A stretch of DNA of 5,802 nucleotides from Alistipes sp. (GTDB lineage: Bacteria > Bacteroidota > Bacteroidia > Bacteroidales > Rikenellaceae): NCBI GenBank assembly GCA_009774895.1, contig VSOO01000100.1:1-5802 (forward strand). Reading direction: 5' to 3'. This document shows, one piece after another, positions 1 through 5,802 of this stretch. Positions within the stretch are counted from its first letter, which is position 1, and each line of letters starts with the position of its first letter. The notes under the pieces are model-generated. The model made no database searches. It was given only the letters and a program-made list of their open reading frames with translations, and was not told the origin of the DNA. The position numbers and the translations under genes are program-made.

Positions 1-1
1 A

Positions 2-604
2 TCCACGGCCGTGCACGGCATCACGGACGACGACGTGAAGGATTGTCCCACGTTCGCCCAGGTGGCCAAGTCGCTCGAACAGTTCATCCGGGGCTGCGAC
101 TTCGGAGGATTCAACTCGAACCGGTTCGACCTGCCGGTACTCGTCGAGGAGTTCCTGCGCGTGGGCATCGACGTCGATTTCAAGCGCCGCAAATTCATCG
201 ACGTGCAGAACATCTTCCACAAGAAGGAGCAGCGCACGCTCGTCGCGGCCTACAAATTCTACTGCGACAAGGACCTCGACGAAGCCCACTCGGCCGAAGC
301 CGACACGCTGGCGACCTACGAGGTGCTGCTGGCGCAGCTCGAACGCTATCCCGACCTCGACAACGACGTGGACATGCTGGCCGAATACTCGTCGCGCGGC
401 GAGACGGTGGATTACGCCGGCCGCATCGTATACAACGACAAGGGCGAGGAGGTGTTCGGCTTCGGCAAGTACCGCGGCCGTTCGGTGTGCGAGGTCTTCC
501 GGACCGAGCCGAGCTACTATTCGTGGATGATGAACGGCGATTTTCCGCTCTACACCAAGAAGGTAATCACCGAACTCCGCTTCCGCGAGAAGAACAAATC
601 CTGA
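2..604 (+). CDS. 3'-5' exonuclease, DEDDh (DnaQ-like) family, 5'-truncated by window edge
   Basis: This is the C-terminal part of a DnaQ/epsilon-like 3'-5' exonuclease that removes nucleotides from DNA 3' ends in the cytoplasm. The frame is open from base 2 and reads STAVHGITDDDV, the stretch that normally follows the first catalytic motif. The GTG at base 11 is therefore internal, and the true start and the Exo I motif (DxE) lie to the left. Exo II is visible as NSNRFDLPVL (Asp codon at 128-130). Exo III is the H-x4-D of HSAEADTLAT (His codon 287-289, Asp 302-304), which marks the DEDDh subtype. The last ~55 residues (FGFGKYRGRSV, then YYSWMMNGDF) resemble the small C-terminal domain (DUF3820-like) found on some exonucleases of this type. 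It ends in TGA, 10 bases before the LysM gene. It may act in repair or proofreading; the specific role cannot be told from the sequence. Confidence 0.86.
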   Translation, partial: STAVHGITDDDVKDCPTFAQVAKSLEQFIRGCDFGGFNSNRFDLPVLVEEFLRVGIDVDFKRRKFIDVQNIFHKKEQRTLVAAYKFYCDKDLDEAHSAEADTLATYEVLLAQLERYPDLDNDVDMLAEYSSRGETVDYAGRIVYNDKGEEVFGFGKYRGRSVCEVFRTEPSYYSWMMNGDFPLYTKKVITELRFREKNKS

Positions 605-614
605 TCCGACGACC

Positions 615-2504
615 ATGAAACGACTCTTCGCGAGCGCACTGACACTGGCACTGGCACTGACGGCGACCGCTTCGGCGATCGAAAAGTCGCAGACGGTGGT
701 CATCATCGGCGGCGAGAAATTCTACATCCACACCGTGCTCCCGGGCGAAACGCTCTACTCGCTCTCCCGGGCCTACGACGTGGGCGAGCGCGTGATCGTG
801 CAGTACAACCCGTCGGCGGCCGAGGGGCTGCGCACCGACGAGCGGCTGAAGATCCCGTTCGTCGAGCCGGCCGCGGAGCGCATGCCCGAACGCAAGCTGC
901 GCAAGACGTTCGACACGCACACCGTCCTGGCCGGCGAAACCCTCTATGCCATTTCGCGCCGCTACGGCATCCCCATCCCCACGCTGATCGAGGACAACCC
1001 GACGCTCGACCCGATCCGCCTGCGCCCCGACATGCGCCTGCTGATCCGCCGCACGGAGGTGGGCACCGAGTCGGCCGAACAGGTGCAGGCCCGCTGGGAG
1101 CAATACCGCGACGACCTGAACAGCGTGTCGGAGGGCGGCACGTCGTACTACCTGGTGCATGCGGGCGACACGTTCTATTCGCTCGCTCGCCGCTTCGGAC
1201 TCACCGAGGCGGAACTCTCCGCCTTGAACGGAGGCATGCATCCCGAGGCGCTGAAAGCGGGCGCCATCATCCGCGTACCCGGCAACGGAAGCGGAAACGC
1301 GCGGCAAACCGCCCCGCAGACGCCCGCTGCGCCGCAACCGGCACCCGCAACCGCTTTCGGCGACCTCGGAGCCGGCAGCGGCAACCGTGACTTTCCGCAC
1401 TACGACGCGCCCGATACCGAGGGTGCGCGGATCGCGTTCCGGAAGCTGTCCGACGGCGACACGCTGCGCGTGGCCATGCTGCTCCCGCTCACCACGGACG
1501 GCACGGCCAATGCCAACTACCTCGAATTCTACCAGGGCTTCCTGCTCGGCCTGGACAGCGTGAAACGCACGGGACGCTCGGTGGCGCTCGACCTCTACGA
1601 CACGGGGCGCGACACGGCGAAACTCCGACGCATCATGGAGGACGAATCGTTCCTGCGCGCGCATCTCATCGTCGGTCCGGTGCACGAAAACCTGCTCGGC
1701 CCCGTCGCACGCTACGGCGAAGCACGGGCCGTTCCGGTCGTCTCGCCGCTGGCGCACCTCACGCACACGAACAGCGGCGCGGTCTTCCAGCTGGCACCCG
1801 ACCCCGCACGCAAATACGACAAGGCGGCCGACCTCTTCACGGGCGACGCCCGCAAGGTCACGCTGATCTACTCGGACCGCACGGACGGGGAGTTCGAGCA
1901 GGAGGTGCTGAACGCCCTGGGCGACACGGAACATACGCGTCACCACTACCGCTACGTGCACTCCTCGGGCGCACGGGCCGGCGGGCCGGGCGACCTGACG
2001 CCGCTGCTGCATAACGACCGCGACAACCTGTTCGTCGTCATGGCCGACAACGAGGTGGACGTGGACCGCATCCTCGCAGCCCTGGCCTCGGCCTACACGG
2101 GCATCGTCTCGCGCGGGCTGAGCGAACCGCGCTTCACGGTACTGGGCAACGCCCGCTGGAACCGCTACCACAACCTCGACCGCACCATGTTCTTCAAGGA
2201 CCGGGTCGTGTTCCTCTCGACGTACCACGCCAAACGCGATGCGGAGGTCATCCGCACCTTCGACAGCGACTACATCCGTGCTTTCGGGTCGCTCCCGAGC
2301 CTCTTCTCGTACCGCGGATACGACGCGGCGGTGCTCTTCTGTCCCGCCATGTTCGGCGGCATCGAAGAGGACCTGGAGGGCGAGGAGTTCACGCCGTTGC
2401 AGACCACCTATCTCTTCGACAGCGGCGAGGAGAACGCCACGCACACGAACCGCAACTGGATGCGGGTGGAATACGGACAGGACTTCACGATCGGCGTCGA
2501 ATAA
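615..2504 (+). CDS. Exported protein with three LysM repeats and a type-1 periplasmic-binding-like domain
   Basis: The 629-residue product begins with a signal peptide: MKRLF, a hydrophobic Ala/Leu/Thr core, and a likely cut after ASA at residue 21. There is no lipobox Cys, so it should be periplasmic rather than a lipoprotein. Three LysM peptidoglycan-binding repeats follow at about residues 37-81 (HTVLPGETLYSLSRAYDV), 100-145 (HTVLAGETLYAISRRYGI) and 177-222 (YLVHAGDTFYSLARRFGL). A Pro/Ala/Gln-rich linker spans about 224-260. Residues 283-629 look like the substrate-binding fold of branched-chain amino-acid receptors: RVAMLLPL, YQGFLLGLD, LIVGPV, VPVVSPLA, and near the end PSLFSYRGYDAA. LysM binds glycan chains. 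The ligand or partner of the second domain is unknown, and no ABC permease or ATPase gene is adjacent. The start ATG gives an intact signal peptide; no Shine-Dalgarno is seen, as is usual in Bacteroidetes. Confidence 0.87.
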   Translation: MKRLFASALTLALALTATASAIEKSQTVVIIGGEKFYIHTVLPGETLYSLSRAYDVGERVIVQYNPSAAEGLRTDERLKIPFVEPAAERMPERKLRKTFDTHTVLAGETLYAISRRYGIPIPTLIEDNPTLDPIRLRPDMRLLIRRTEVGTESAEQVQARWEQYRDDLNSVSEGGTSYYLVHAGDTFYSLARRFGLTEAELSALNGGMHPEALKAGAIIRVPGNGSGNARQTAPQTPAAPQPAPATAFGDLGAGSGNRDFPHYDAPDTEGARIAFRKLSDGDTLRVAMLLPLTTDGTANANYLEFYQGFLLGLDSVKRTGRSVALDLYDTGRDTAKLRRIMEDESFLRAHLIVGPVHENLLGPVARYGEARAVPVVSPLAHLTHTNSGAVFQLAPDPARKYDKAADLFTGDARKVTLIYSDRTDGEFEQEVLNALGDTEHTRHHYRYVHSSGARAGGPGDLTPLLHNDRDNLFVVMADNEVDVDRILAALASAYTGIVSRGLSEPRFTVLGNARWNRYHNLDRTMFFKDRVVFLSTYHAKRDAEVIRTFDSDYIRAFGSLPSLFSYRGYDAAVLFCPAMFGGIEEDLEGEEFTPLQTTYLFDSGEENATHTNRNWMRVEYGQDFTIGVE

Positions 2505-2516
2505 ACCGTACGGCAA

Positions 2517-3161
2517 ATGGCGAACATCAACAACGGCATCCCCGAGAAGACCATCGAGCGGCTCAGCGAGTACCGCCGCACGCTGCTCGGATGCCACAAA
2601 CGGGGCATCACCCACATATTTTCGCACGTGCTCGCGGGCATCCACGGCATCACGGCCGTGCAGGTGCGCCGCGACCTGATGCTGATCGGCTTCTCCAGCG
2701 ACACGAAGAAGGGCTACGACGTGAAGGTGCTCATCGACTTCATCGGCAACATCCTCGACAGCCCCCAGCCGATGAACATCGCCGTGCTGGGCATGGGTCA
2801 CCTGGGCCAGGCCATCACCAAGTATTTCAACGGCAAGGGACTGAAACTGAAGATCACGGCGGCGTTCGACGTCGATCCGCAGAAGGTGAACCGCATCATC
2901 GACGGCATTCCCTGCTACCACATGGACCGTTTCGAAACGCTGGCCGAGGAGCAGGACATCAGCATGGCGGTGGTCTCGTCTCCCACGAAGGTGGCCCCGC
3001 AACTCGTCGTTCCGATCATCAATGCCGGCATCAAGGGCGTGCTCAACTTCACCTCCACGCCGCTCAACTTCCCGCAGGGCATCGTCGTGGAGAACTACGA
3101 CATCACCACGCTGCTGGAAAAGGTGGCCTACTTCGTCAAGGAAAACGACAACAAAGCATGA
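2517..3161 (+). CDS. rex: Redox-sensing transcriptional repressor Rex
   Basis: Rex is a homodimeric repressor that leaves its operators when it binds NADH, so that genes for fermentation, alternative respiration or NADH oxidation are expressed when NADH/NAD+ is high. The 214 residues match the family's usual length. Residues 1-80 are the winged-helix DNA-binding domain: PEKTIERLSEYRR near the start, recognition helix QVRRDL at 49-54, then GYDVKVLIDFIGNIL. Residues 87-200 are the Rossmann NAD(H) domain, with LGMGHLG (GxGxxG at 92-97) and the acidic FDVDP at 117-121 that follows the second strand. AGIKGVLNFTSTPL at 170-183 is also characteristic. The tail (residues 195-210) should be the domain-swapped helix of the dimer. 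It starts 12 bases after the LysM gene and overlaps ribF by ATGA. I see no Rex operator in the window, so its targets are elsewhere or upstream of the operon. Confidence 0.95.
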   Translation: MANINNGIPEKTIERLSEYRRTLLGCHKRGITHIFSHVLAGIHGITAVQVRRDLMLIGFSSDTKKGYDVKVLIDFIGNILDSPQPMNIAVLGMGHLGQAITKYFNGKGLKLKITAAFDVDPQKVNRIIDGIPCYHMDRFETLAEEQDISMAVVSSPTKVAPQLVVPIINAGIKGVLNFTSTPLNFPQGIVVENYDITTLLEKVAYFVKENDNKA

Positions 3162-3916
3162 GCTTGCACTACGGTTTCGACTCCCTGCCGCACTTCCGCC
3201 GCCCCGCGGCCACCGTGGGCTCCTACGACGGCGTGCACGCAGGCCACGGCGCGCTGCTCCGGGCCGTGCGCGAGGAGGCGGAGCGCCGGGGCGGCGAAAG
3301 CATCGTGCTTTCGTTCGATCCGCATCCGCGCGTGACCCTGGGCCGTGCCGAGGGGTTGCAGCTGCTCACGACGGTCGAGGAGAAGGCCCTGCTGCTCGAA
3401 CGGGCCGGTATCGACCACCTGGTCGTCATTCCGTTCGACGAGGCATTCAGCCGCCTCACGCCCGACGTCTTTGTCCGCGACCTGCTGATCGGCCGCCTGG
3501 GCATCGAGGCGCTCGTCGTGGGCTACGACCACCGCTTCGGCCACGACCAGCGGGGCGACACCGGCTGCCTCGACCGCCTGCACACCGAAACCGGGCTGCA
3601 CGTGGTGCGGATCGCCGAATACGCCTCCGAAACGGGGGGCAAGGTAAGCTCCACGGTACTGCGCAACCTCATCGGCCGGGGCGACCTCCGGGGCGCCGCA
3701 CGCCTCCTGGGTCATCCGTACCTGCTGATCGGCGAAGCTTGCGGACGCGAGATCCGCATCGCCGAACCGCTCAAACTGCTGCCGCCTCCGGGCCGATATC
3801 GCGCGACGGCGGGGGAGTGCGCGGCACCGCTCGAACTGACCGTCGGCACCGACGGCCGCCTTATGTCCAACCGCGATCTGCCCTCGGGACGGATCGTCAT
3901 CGCTTTCGAATCATGA
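3158..3916 (+). CDS. ribF: RibF-type FAD synthetase (FMN adenylyltransferase) with a reduced, probably inactive riboflavin kinase part
   Basis: The N-terminal ~185 residues are an FMN adenylyltransferase, which joins FMN and ATP to give FAD and pyrophosphate. The nucleotidyltransferase motifs are present: ATVGSYDGVHAGH (HxGH at 27-30), LSFDPHP (51-57), VVGYDHRFGHDQRG (120-133) and VSSTVLR (163-169). The product is 252 residues, against about 305-315 for bifunctional RibF. After HPYLLIGEA the tail is only ~65 residues. It retains strand-like pieces of the kinase barrel (LLPPPGRYRATAG and SGRIVIAFES) but lacks the PTAN motif and the segment with the kinase catalytic Glu. I infer that it makes FAD but does not phosphorylate riboflavin, so another kinase should exist in the genome. 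The start ATG overlaps the rex stop, and its own stop overlaps the next start, each by ATGA, which suggests translational coupling. The gene symbol is given by family and should be read with the missing activity in mind. Confidence 0.86.
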   Translation: MSLHYGFDSLPHFRRPAATVGSYDGVHAGHGALLRAVREEAERRGGESIVLSFDPHPRVTLGRAEGLQLLTTVEEKALLLERAGIDHLVVIPFDEAFSRLTPDVFVRDLLIGRLGIEALVVGYDHRFGHDQRGDTGCLDRLHTETGLHVVRIAEYASETGGKVSSTVLRNLIGRGDLRGAARLLGHPYLLIGEACGREIRIAEPLKLLPPPGRYRATAGECAAPLELTVGTDGRLMSNRDLPSGRIVIAFES

Positions 3917-4326
3917 TCGCTTACGACTGCAAAATCAGGGTGTGGTACGAACACACGGACCAGATGGGCATCGTCCACCACTCGAACTACGTCTGCTACT
4001 ACGAAGCCGCACGCAGCGAATTCCTTCGCCAGCTGTGCGGCATGTCCTTCGCCGAAGTGGAACGGCGGGGAATCATGATGCCCATCCTCGAAGTACACTC
4101 GAAATACCTGCGTCCGGCGCGCTTCGACGACCTGCTGACCGTGCGCATCGTACTCGACGAGCTGCCGCGCGTGCGTCTCGCGTTCCGCTATGAGATCTAC
4201 AACGAACGCAACGAGCTGCTCAACACCGGTTCGACCGTCCTGGGCTTCATCCACTGCGACTCGCGCCGCCCGTGCCGCTGCCCCGAGTGGTTCCTGGAGC
4301 TGCTCGCACCGCACTGGACGGCATAA
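3913..4326 (+). CDS. Acyl-CoA thioesterase, 4-hydroxybenzoyl-CoA thioesterase (hotdog, YbgC-like) family
   Basis: This 137-residue protein is a single hotdog-fold domain of usual family length. It would hydrolyse an acyl-CoA thioester to the free acid and CoA in the cytoplasm, acting as a dimer or tetramer. The signature is near the N-terminus: VWYEHTDQMGIVHHSNYVCYY, with the presumed catalytic Asp at residue 16, His23 and the conserved NY at 25-26, followed by EAARSEFLR. Later family features are SKYLRPARFDDLLTV (63-77) and FRYEIYNERNELLNTGSTVL (91-110). The C-terminus has a small cysteine cluster (C115, C121, C123) around a RPCRCPEW sequence. I attach no metal-binding claim to it, because a similar RPxRxP stretch is common in the family. 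The start ATG overlaps the ribF stop by ATGA, and the gene ends 5 bases before a strong hairpin. Substrate chain length and physiological role cannot be read from the sequence; housekeeping acyl-CoA or 1,4-dihydroxy-2-naphthoyl-CoA hydrolysis are possible. Confidence 0.87.
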   Translation: MIAYDCKIRVWYEHTDQMGIVHHSNYVCYYEAARSEFLRQLCGMSFAEVERRGIMMPILEVHSKYLRPARFDDLLTVRIVLDELPRVRLAFRYEIYNERNELLNTGSTVLGFIHCDSRRPCRCPEWFLELLAPHWTA

Positions 4327-4331
4327 GGCAT

Positions 4332-4366
4332 CCGCATTGCGGGCGGATGATGCGCCCGCAATGCGG
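4332..4366 (+). terminator. Hairpin I, probable terminator of the five-gene plus-strand operon
   Basis: A perfect 14-base-pair inverted repeat (4332-4345 with 4353-4366, arm ccgcattgcgggcg) encloses a 7-base loop (gatgatg). It begins 5 bases after the stop codon of the thioesterase gene, where a terminator for the plus-strand run is expected. No T tract follows, so it is not a classical intrinsic terminator. It may instead stop or slow polymerase with a factor, or protect the mRNA 3' end. Confidence 0.6.
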
Positions 4367-4424
4367 GCCGCTCAGGGCGTCCTCACCGGAAATTCGCCCC
4401 TTTCGGCCCCCAGGCCATCGCCAA

Positions 4425-4444
4425 GGCATCCGATCCCGGATGCC
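4425..4444. repeat. Hairpin II, short perfect inverted repeat in the convergent spacer
   Basis: An 8-base-pair perfect stem (ggcatccg at 4425-4432 with cggatgcc at 4437-4444) encloses the 4-base loop atcc. The left arm is a second copy of ggcatccg at 4327-4334, directly after the thioesterase stop codon. The right arm could therefore pair with either copy. It lies between the two terminator-like hairpins; its role is unknown. Confidence 0.45.
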
Positions 4445-4458
4445 GACCCTGAAACAGC

Positions 4459-4489
4459 CGCGGCGCCCGGGAATACCCCGGGCGCCGCG
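4459..4489 (-). terminator. Hairpin III, probable terminator of htpG, possibly bidirectional
   Basis: A perfect 13-base-pair, almost pure G+C inverted repeat (4459-4471 with 4477-4489, arm cgcggcgcccggg) encloses a 5-base loop (aatac). It lies 20 bases beyond the htpG stop codon on the minus strand. Reading on in the htpG direction, the stem is followed by gctgtttc, which holds only three consecutive T residues. On the plus strand no T tract follows. Position and stability support termination, but the weak T run means the mechanism is uncertain. Confidence 0.6.
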
Positions 4490-4509
4490 CACCGTATCCG
4501 AACAACCGG

Positions 4510-5802
4510 CTATTTCTCGATCAGCGCGATCCACCGCTGGATGAACTCCGTCAGATGCTTGCCTTTCAGCAGGCCGTTGGAGAGCAGGGCCAGGTCGATG
4601 ATCTGGCGCACGAGCCGGTTGCCGCCGCCGATTTCGGCCAGGCGCGTGTCACGCTCGTCGCGCAGGGTCACGATCCGCTTCGAAAGCTCCTCGCGCGTCG
4701 TCTTCTCCTCCGCGGTCAGCTCCTCCTCTTTCTTCTCCTTCACCACCTCGTCGAAACGCTTCTCCTCCGCCACGGCCGCGTCGATCTTCTTGGTCACCGA
4801 CTTGAGCTTGTCGCCGTACGCCTTCTCCACATCGGCCAGCAGGTCGATCACGATGGGGTGGTTGCCGTTTACGGCGATGGTGAAGTTATCGGGCATCTGC
4901 CCGTAGAACTGGCTCATGCCGTTGTTGCCGCTCATGGCCGCCATCTCCTTCATGCGGCGCATGAATTCGTTCTGCGTGATGACCACGGGCGCCGCGTCGG
5001 GCGACATGGCCTCGAACGTGATGTGGTAATGGATCTTGTCGTCCTTGGGAAGCTGGCTTTCGAACACCGGGCGCATGATCTCCTGCTGCGCCTCCGTAAG
5101 CGATATTTTCAACTGCTCCTCCTTCGGAATGAGTTTGTCCACCACGTCGCTGTCCACGCGGGCGAAGCGCACGTCCTTGTGCTTCGACTCGTACCAGCCG
5201 ATGTAGTGGTTGTCGAGCTGGCCGTCCATGACCAGCACGTCGTATCCCTTGGCGCGCGCCGCCTCGACGAACGACGCCTTCTCCACCGGATCGTCCACAT
5301 AGAGACAAACCATCGTCTTGTTCTTGTCGGTCTGCGTCTCACGGATCAGGTTGCCGTACTCCTCGGGGGTGAAGTACTTGCCCTCGGTATTTTTCCACAG
5401 CATGAAATGCTCGGCTTTCTCGGCGAACTTCTCGTCGGTGAGCGTGCCGTACTGGATGAAGATGCGCAGGTCGTCCCACTTCGCCTCGTAATCCGCACGC
5501 ATGGTGTCGAACAACTCGGCCAGGCGGTCCGCCACCTTGCGCGTGATGTATCCCGAAATCTTCTTCACGTTGGCGTCGCTCTGGAGGTAGCTGCGCGACA
5601 CGTTGAGCGGAATGTCGGGCGAGTCGATCACGCCGTGCAGCAGCGTGAGGTACTCCGGCACGATGCCCTCTACCTGGTCCGTCACGTACACCTGGTTCGA
5701 ATAGAGCTGAATGCGGTTCTTCTGAATCTCGAAGTTGTTGTGAATCTTCGGGAAGTAGAGAATACCCGTCAGATGGAACGGATAGTCGATGTTCAGATGG
5801 AT
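4510..5802 (-). CDS. htpG: Molecular chaperone HtpG (Hsp90 family), middle and C-terminal domains; 5' part beyond the window
   Basis: HtpG is the bacterial cytosolic Hsp90, an ATP-driven dimeric clamp that remodels client proteins. The visible 430 codons run from inside the middle domain to the TAG stop. The frame is open to the right edge, so the GTG at 5691 is internal and the N-terminal GHKL ATPase domain is missing from view. The first visible residues, FHLTGILYFPKI and QLYSNQVYVTDQ, are classic middle-domain sequence. The client/ATPase loop is LNVSRSYLQ (5581-5607), carrying the Arg that contacts ATP gamma-phosphate in Hsp90s. KWDDLRIFIQYG, NTEGKYFT and DVLVMDGQLD follow. The C-terminal dimerisation part includes NHPIVIDLL, a long Glu/Lys-rich stretch (4630-4782) that may be coiled-coil, and the closing helices LVRQIIDLALLSNGLL and LTEFIQRWIALIEK. 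It converges on the thioesterase operon across a 183-base spacer. Its promoter is not in the window. Confidence 0.97.
   Translation of the reverse strand: MHLNIDYPFHLTGILYFPKIHNNFEIQKNRIQLYSNQVYVTDQVEGIVPEYLTLLHGVIDSPDIPLNVSRSYLQSDANVKKISGYITRKVADRLAELFDTMRADYEAKWDDLRIFIQYGTLTDEKFAEKAEHFMLWKNTEGKYFTPEEYGNLIRETQTDKNKTMVCLYVDDPVEKASFVEAARAKGYDVLVMDGQLDNHYIGWYESKHKDVRFARVDSDVVDKLIPKEEQLKISLTEAQQEIMRPVFESQLPKDDKIHYHITFEAMSPDAAPVVITQNEFMRRMKEMAAMSGNNGMSQFYGQMPDNFTIAVNGNHPIVIDLLADVEKAYGDKLKSVTKKIDAAVAEEKRFDEVVKEKKEEELTAEEKTTREELSKRIVTLRDERDTRLAEIGGGNRLVRQIIDLALLSNGLLKGKHLTEFIQRWIALIEK

Noticed and set aside
1..30. Similar words (atccacggc, ggcatcacgg, gccgtgca) at the window start and in rex around 2640-2665, resembling a repeat.
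   Set aside because: The words are shuffled in order and explained by similar residues (HGIT) and shared codon choice in two unrelated proteins.
567..3002. A very long (about 810 codons) open frame on the minus strand, antisense to the LysM gene and most of rex.
   Set aside because: It mirrors the codon bias of the GC-rich sense genes, its translation is low-complexity Arg/Val/Ala/His-rich with no recognisable domain, and it covers two well-supported genes.
4263..4283. Cysteine cluster at the thioesterase C-terminus as a metal site.
   Set aside because: Only three Cys with irregular spacing, and a similar RPxRxP stretch is usual in this family without metal binding.
3128..4314. Antisense open frames across ribF and the thioesterase gene.
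   Set aside because: The same GC-rich codon shadow effect; the translations show no family motif while the plus-strand proteins are clearly real.
4327..4509. A possible small RNA, tRNA or short gene in the convergent spacer.
   Set aside because: No cloverleaf, no promoter-like element, and no short frame with a sensible start or family signal; the structure is adequately explained by terminator-type hairpins.
5735..5750. ttgtgaa on the plus strand inside htpG, like half of a Rex operator.
   Set aside because: There is no matching inverted half-site at the proper spacing and it is inside coding sequence; probably chance.
5691..5802. Start of htpG at the GTG at 5691.
   Set aside because: The frame continues to the window edge and the upstream residues are conserved HtpG middle-domain sequence, so this is an internal Val codon.

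Overview
The window is ordinary, densely packed chromosomal DNA from a high-GC member of the Bacteroidetes. A Rikenellaceae/Alistipes-like gut bacterium is my best guess. This rests on GC-rich third codon positions, the absence of Shine-Dalgarno sequences before the starts, a LysM/periplasmic-binding-fold exported protein of a kind I know from Bacteroidetes, and an HtpG whose middle and C-terminal sequence looks like Bacteroides HtpG. The taxon is an inference from style, not a match.

Bases 2-4326 hold five plus-strand genes that look like one operon. They are the 3' part of a DEDDh-family 3'-5' exonuclease; an exported protein with three LysM repeats and a type-1 periplasmic-binding-like domain; the redox-sensing repressor Rex; a short RibF-type FAD synthetase lacking a recognisable riboflavin kinase motif; and a YbgC-like hotdog-fold acyl-CoA thioesterase. 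Gaps are 10 and 12 bases for the first two junctions and unresolved only at the left edge. The rex/ribF and ribF/thioesterase junctions are 4-base ATGA overlaps, which suggests translational coupling. No promoter is visible inside the run, so transcription probably starts to the left of the window.

Bases 4327-4509 are a 183-base convergent intergenic region with three perfect inverted repeats. The two outer ones are probably terminators for the plus-strand operon and for htpG. Bases 4510-5802 on the minus strand are the 3' two-thirds of htpG (Hsp90 chaperone); its N-terminal ATPase domain lies beyond the right edge.

Functionally, Rex (NADH/NAD+ sensing) and the FAD synthetase (FMN to FAD) share a redox-cofactor theme. 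The exonuclease, LysM protein and thioesterase are housekeeping neighbours with no clear pathway link. I see no mobile element, CRISPR array, RNA gene, defence system or undescribed multi-gene system. The most interesting points are the reduced RibF, the LysM/binding-fold fusion without transporter genes, and the hairpin-rich convergent spacer.
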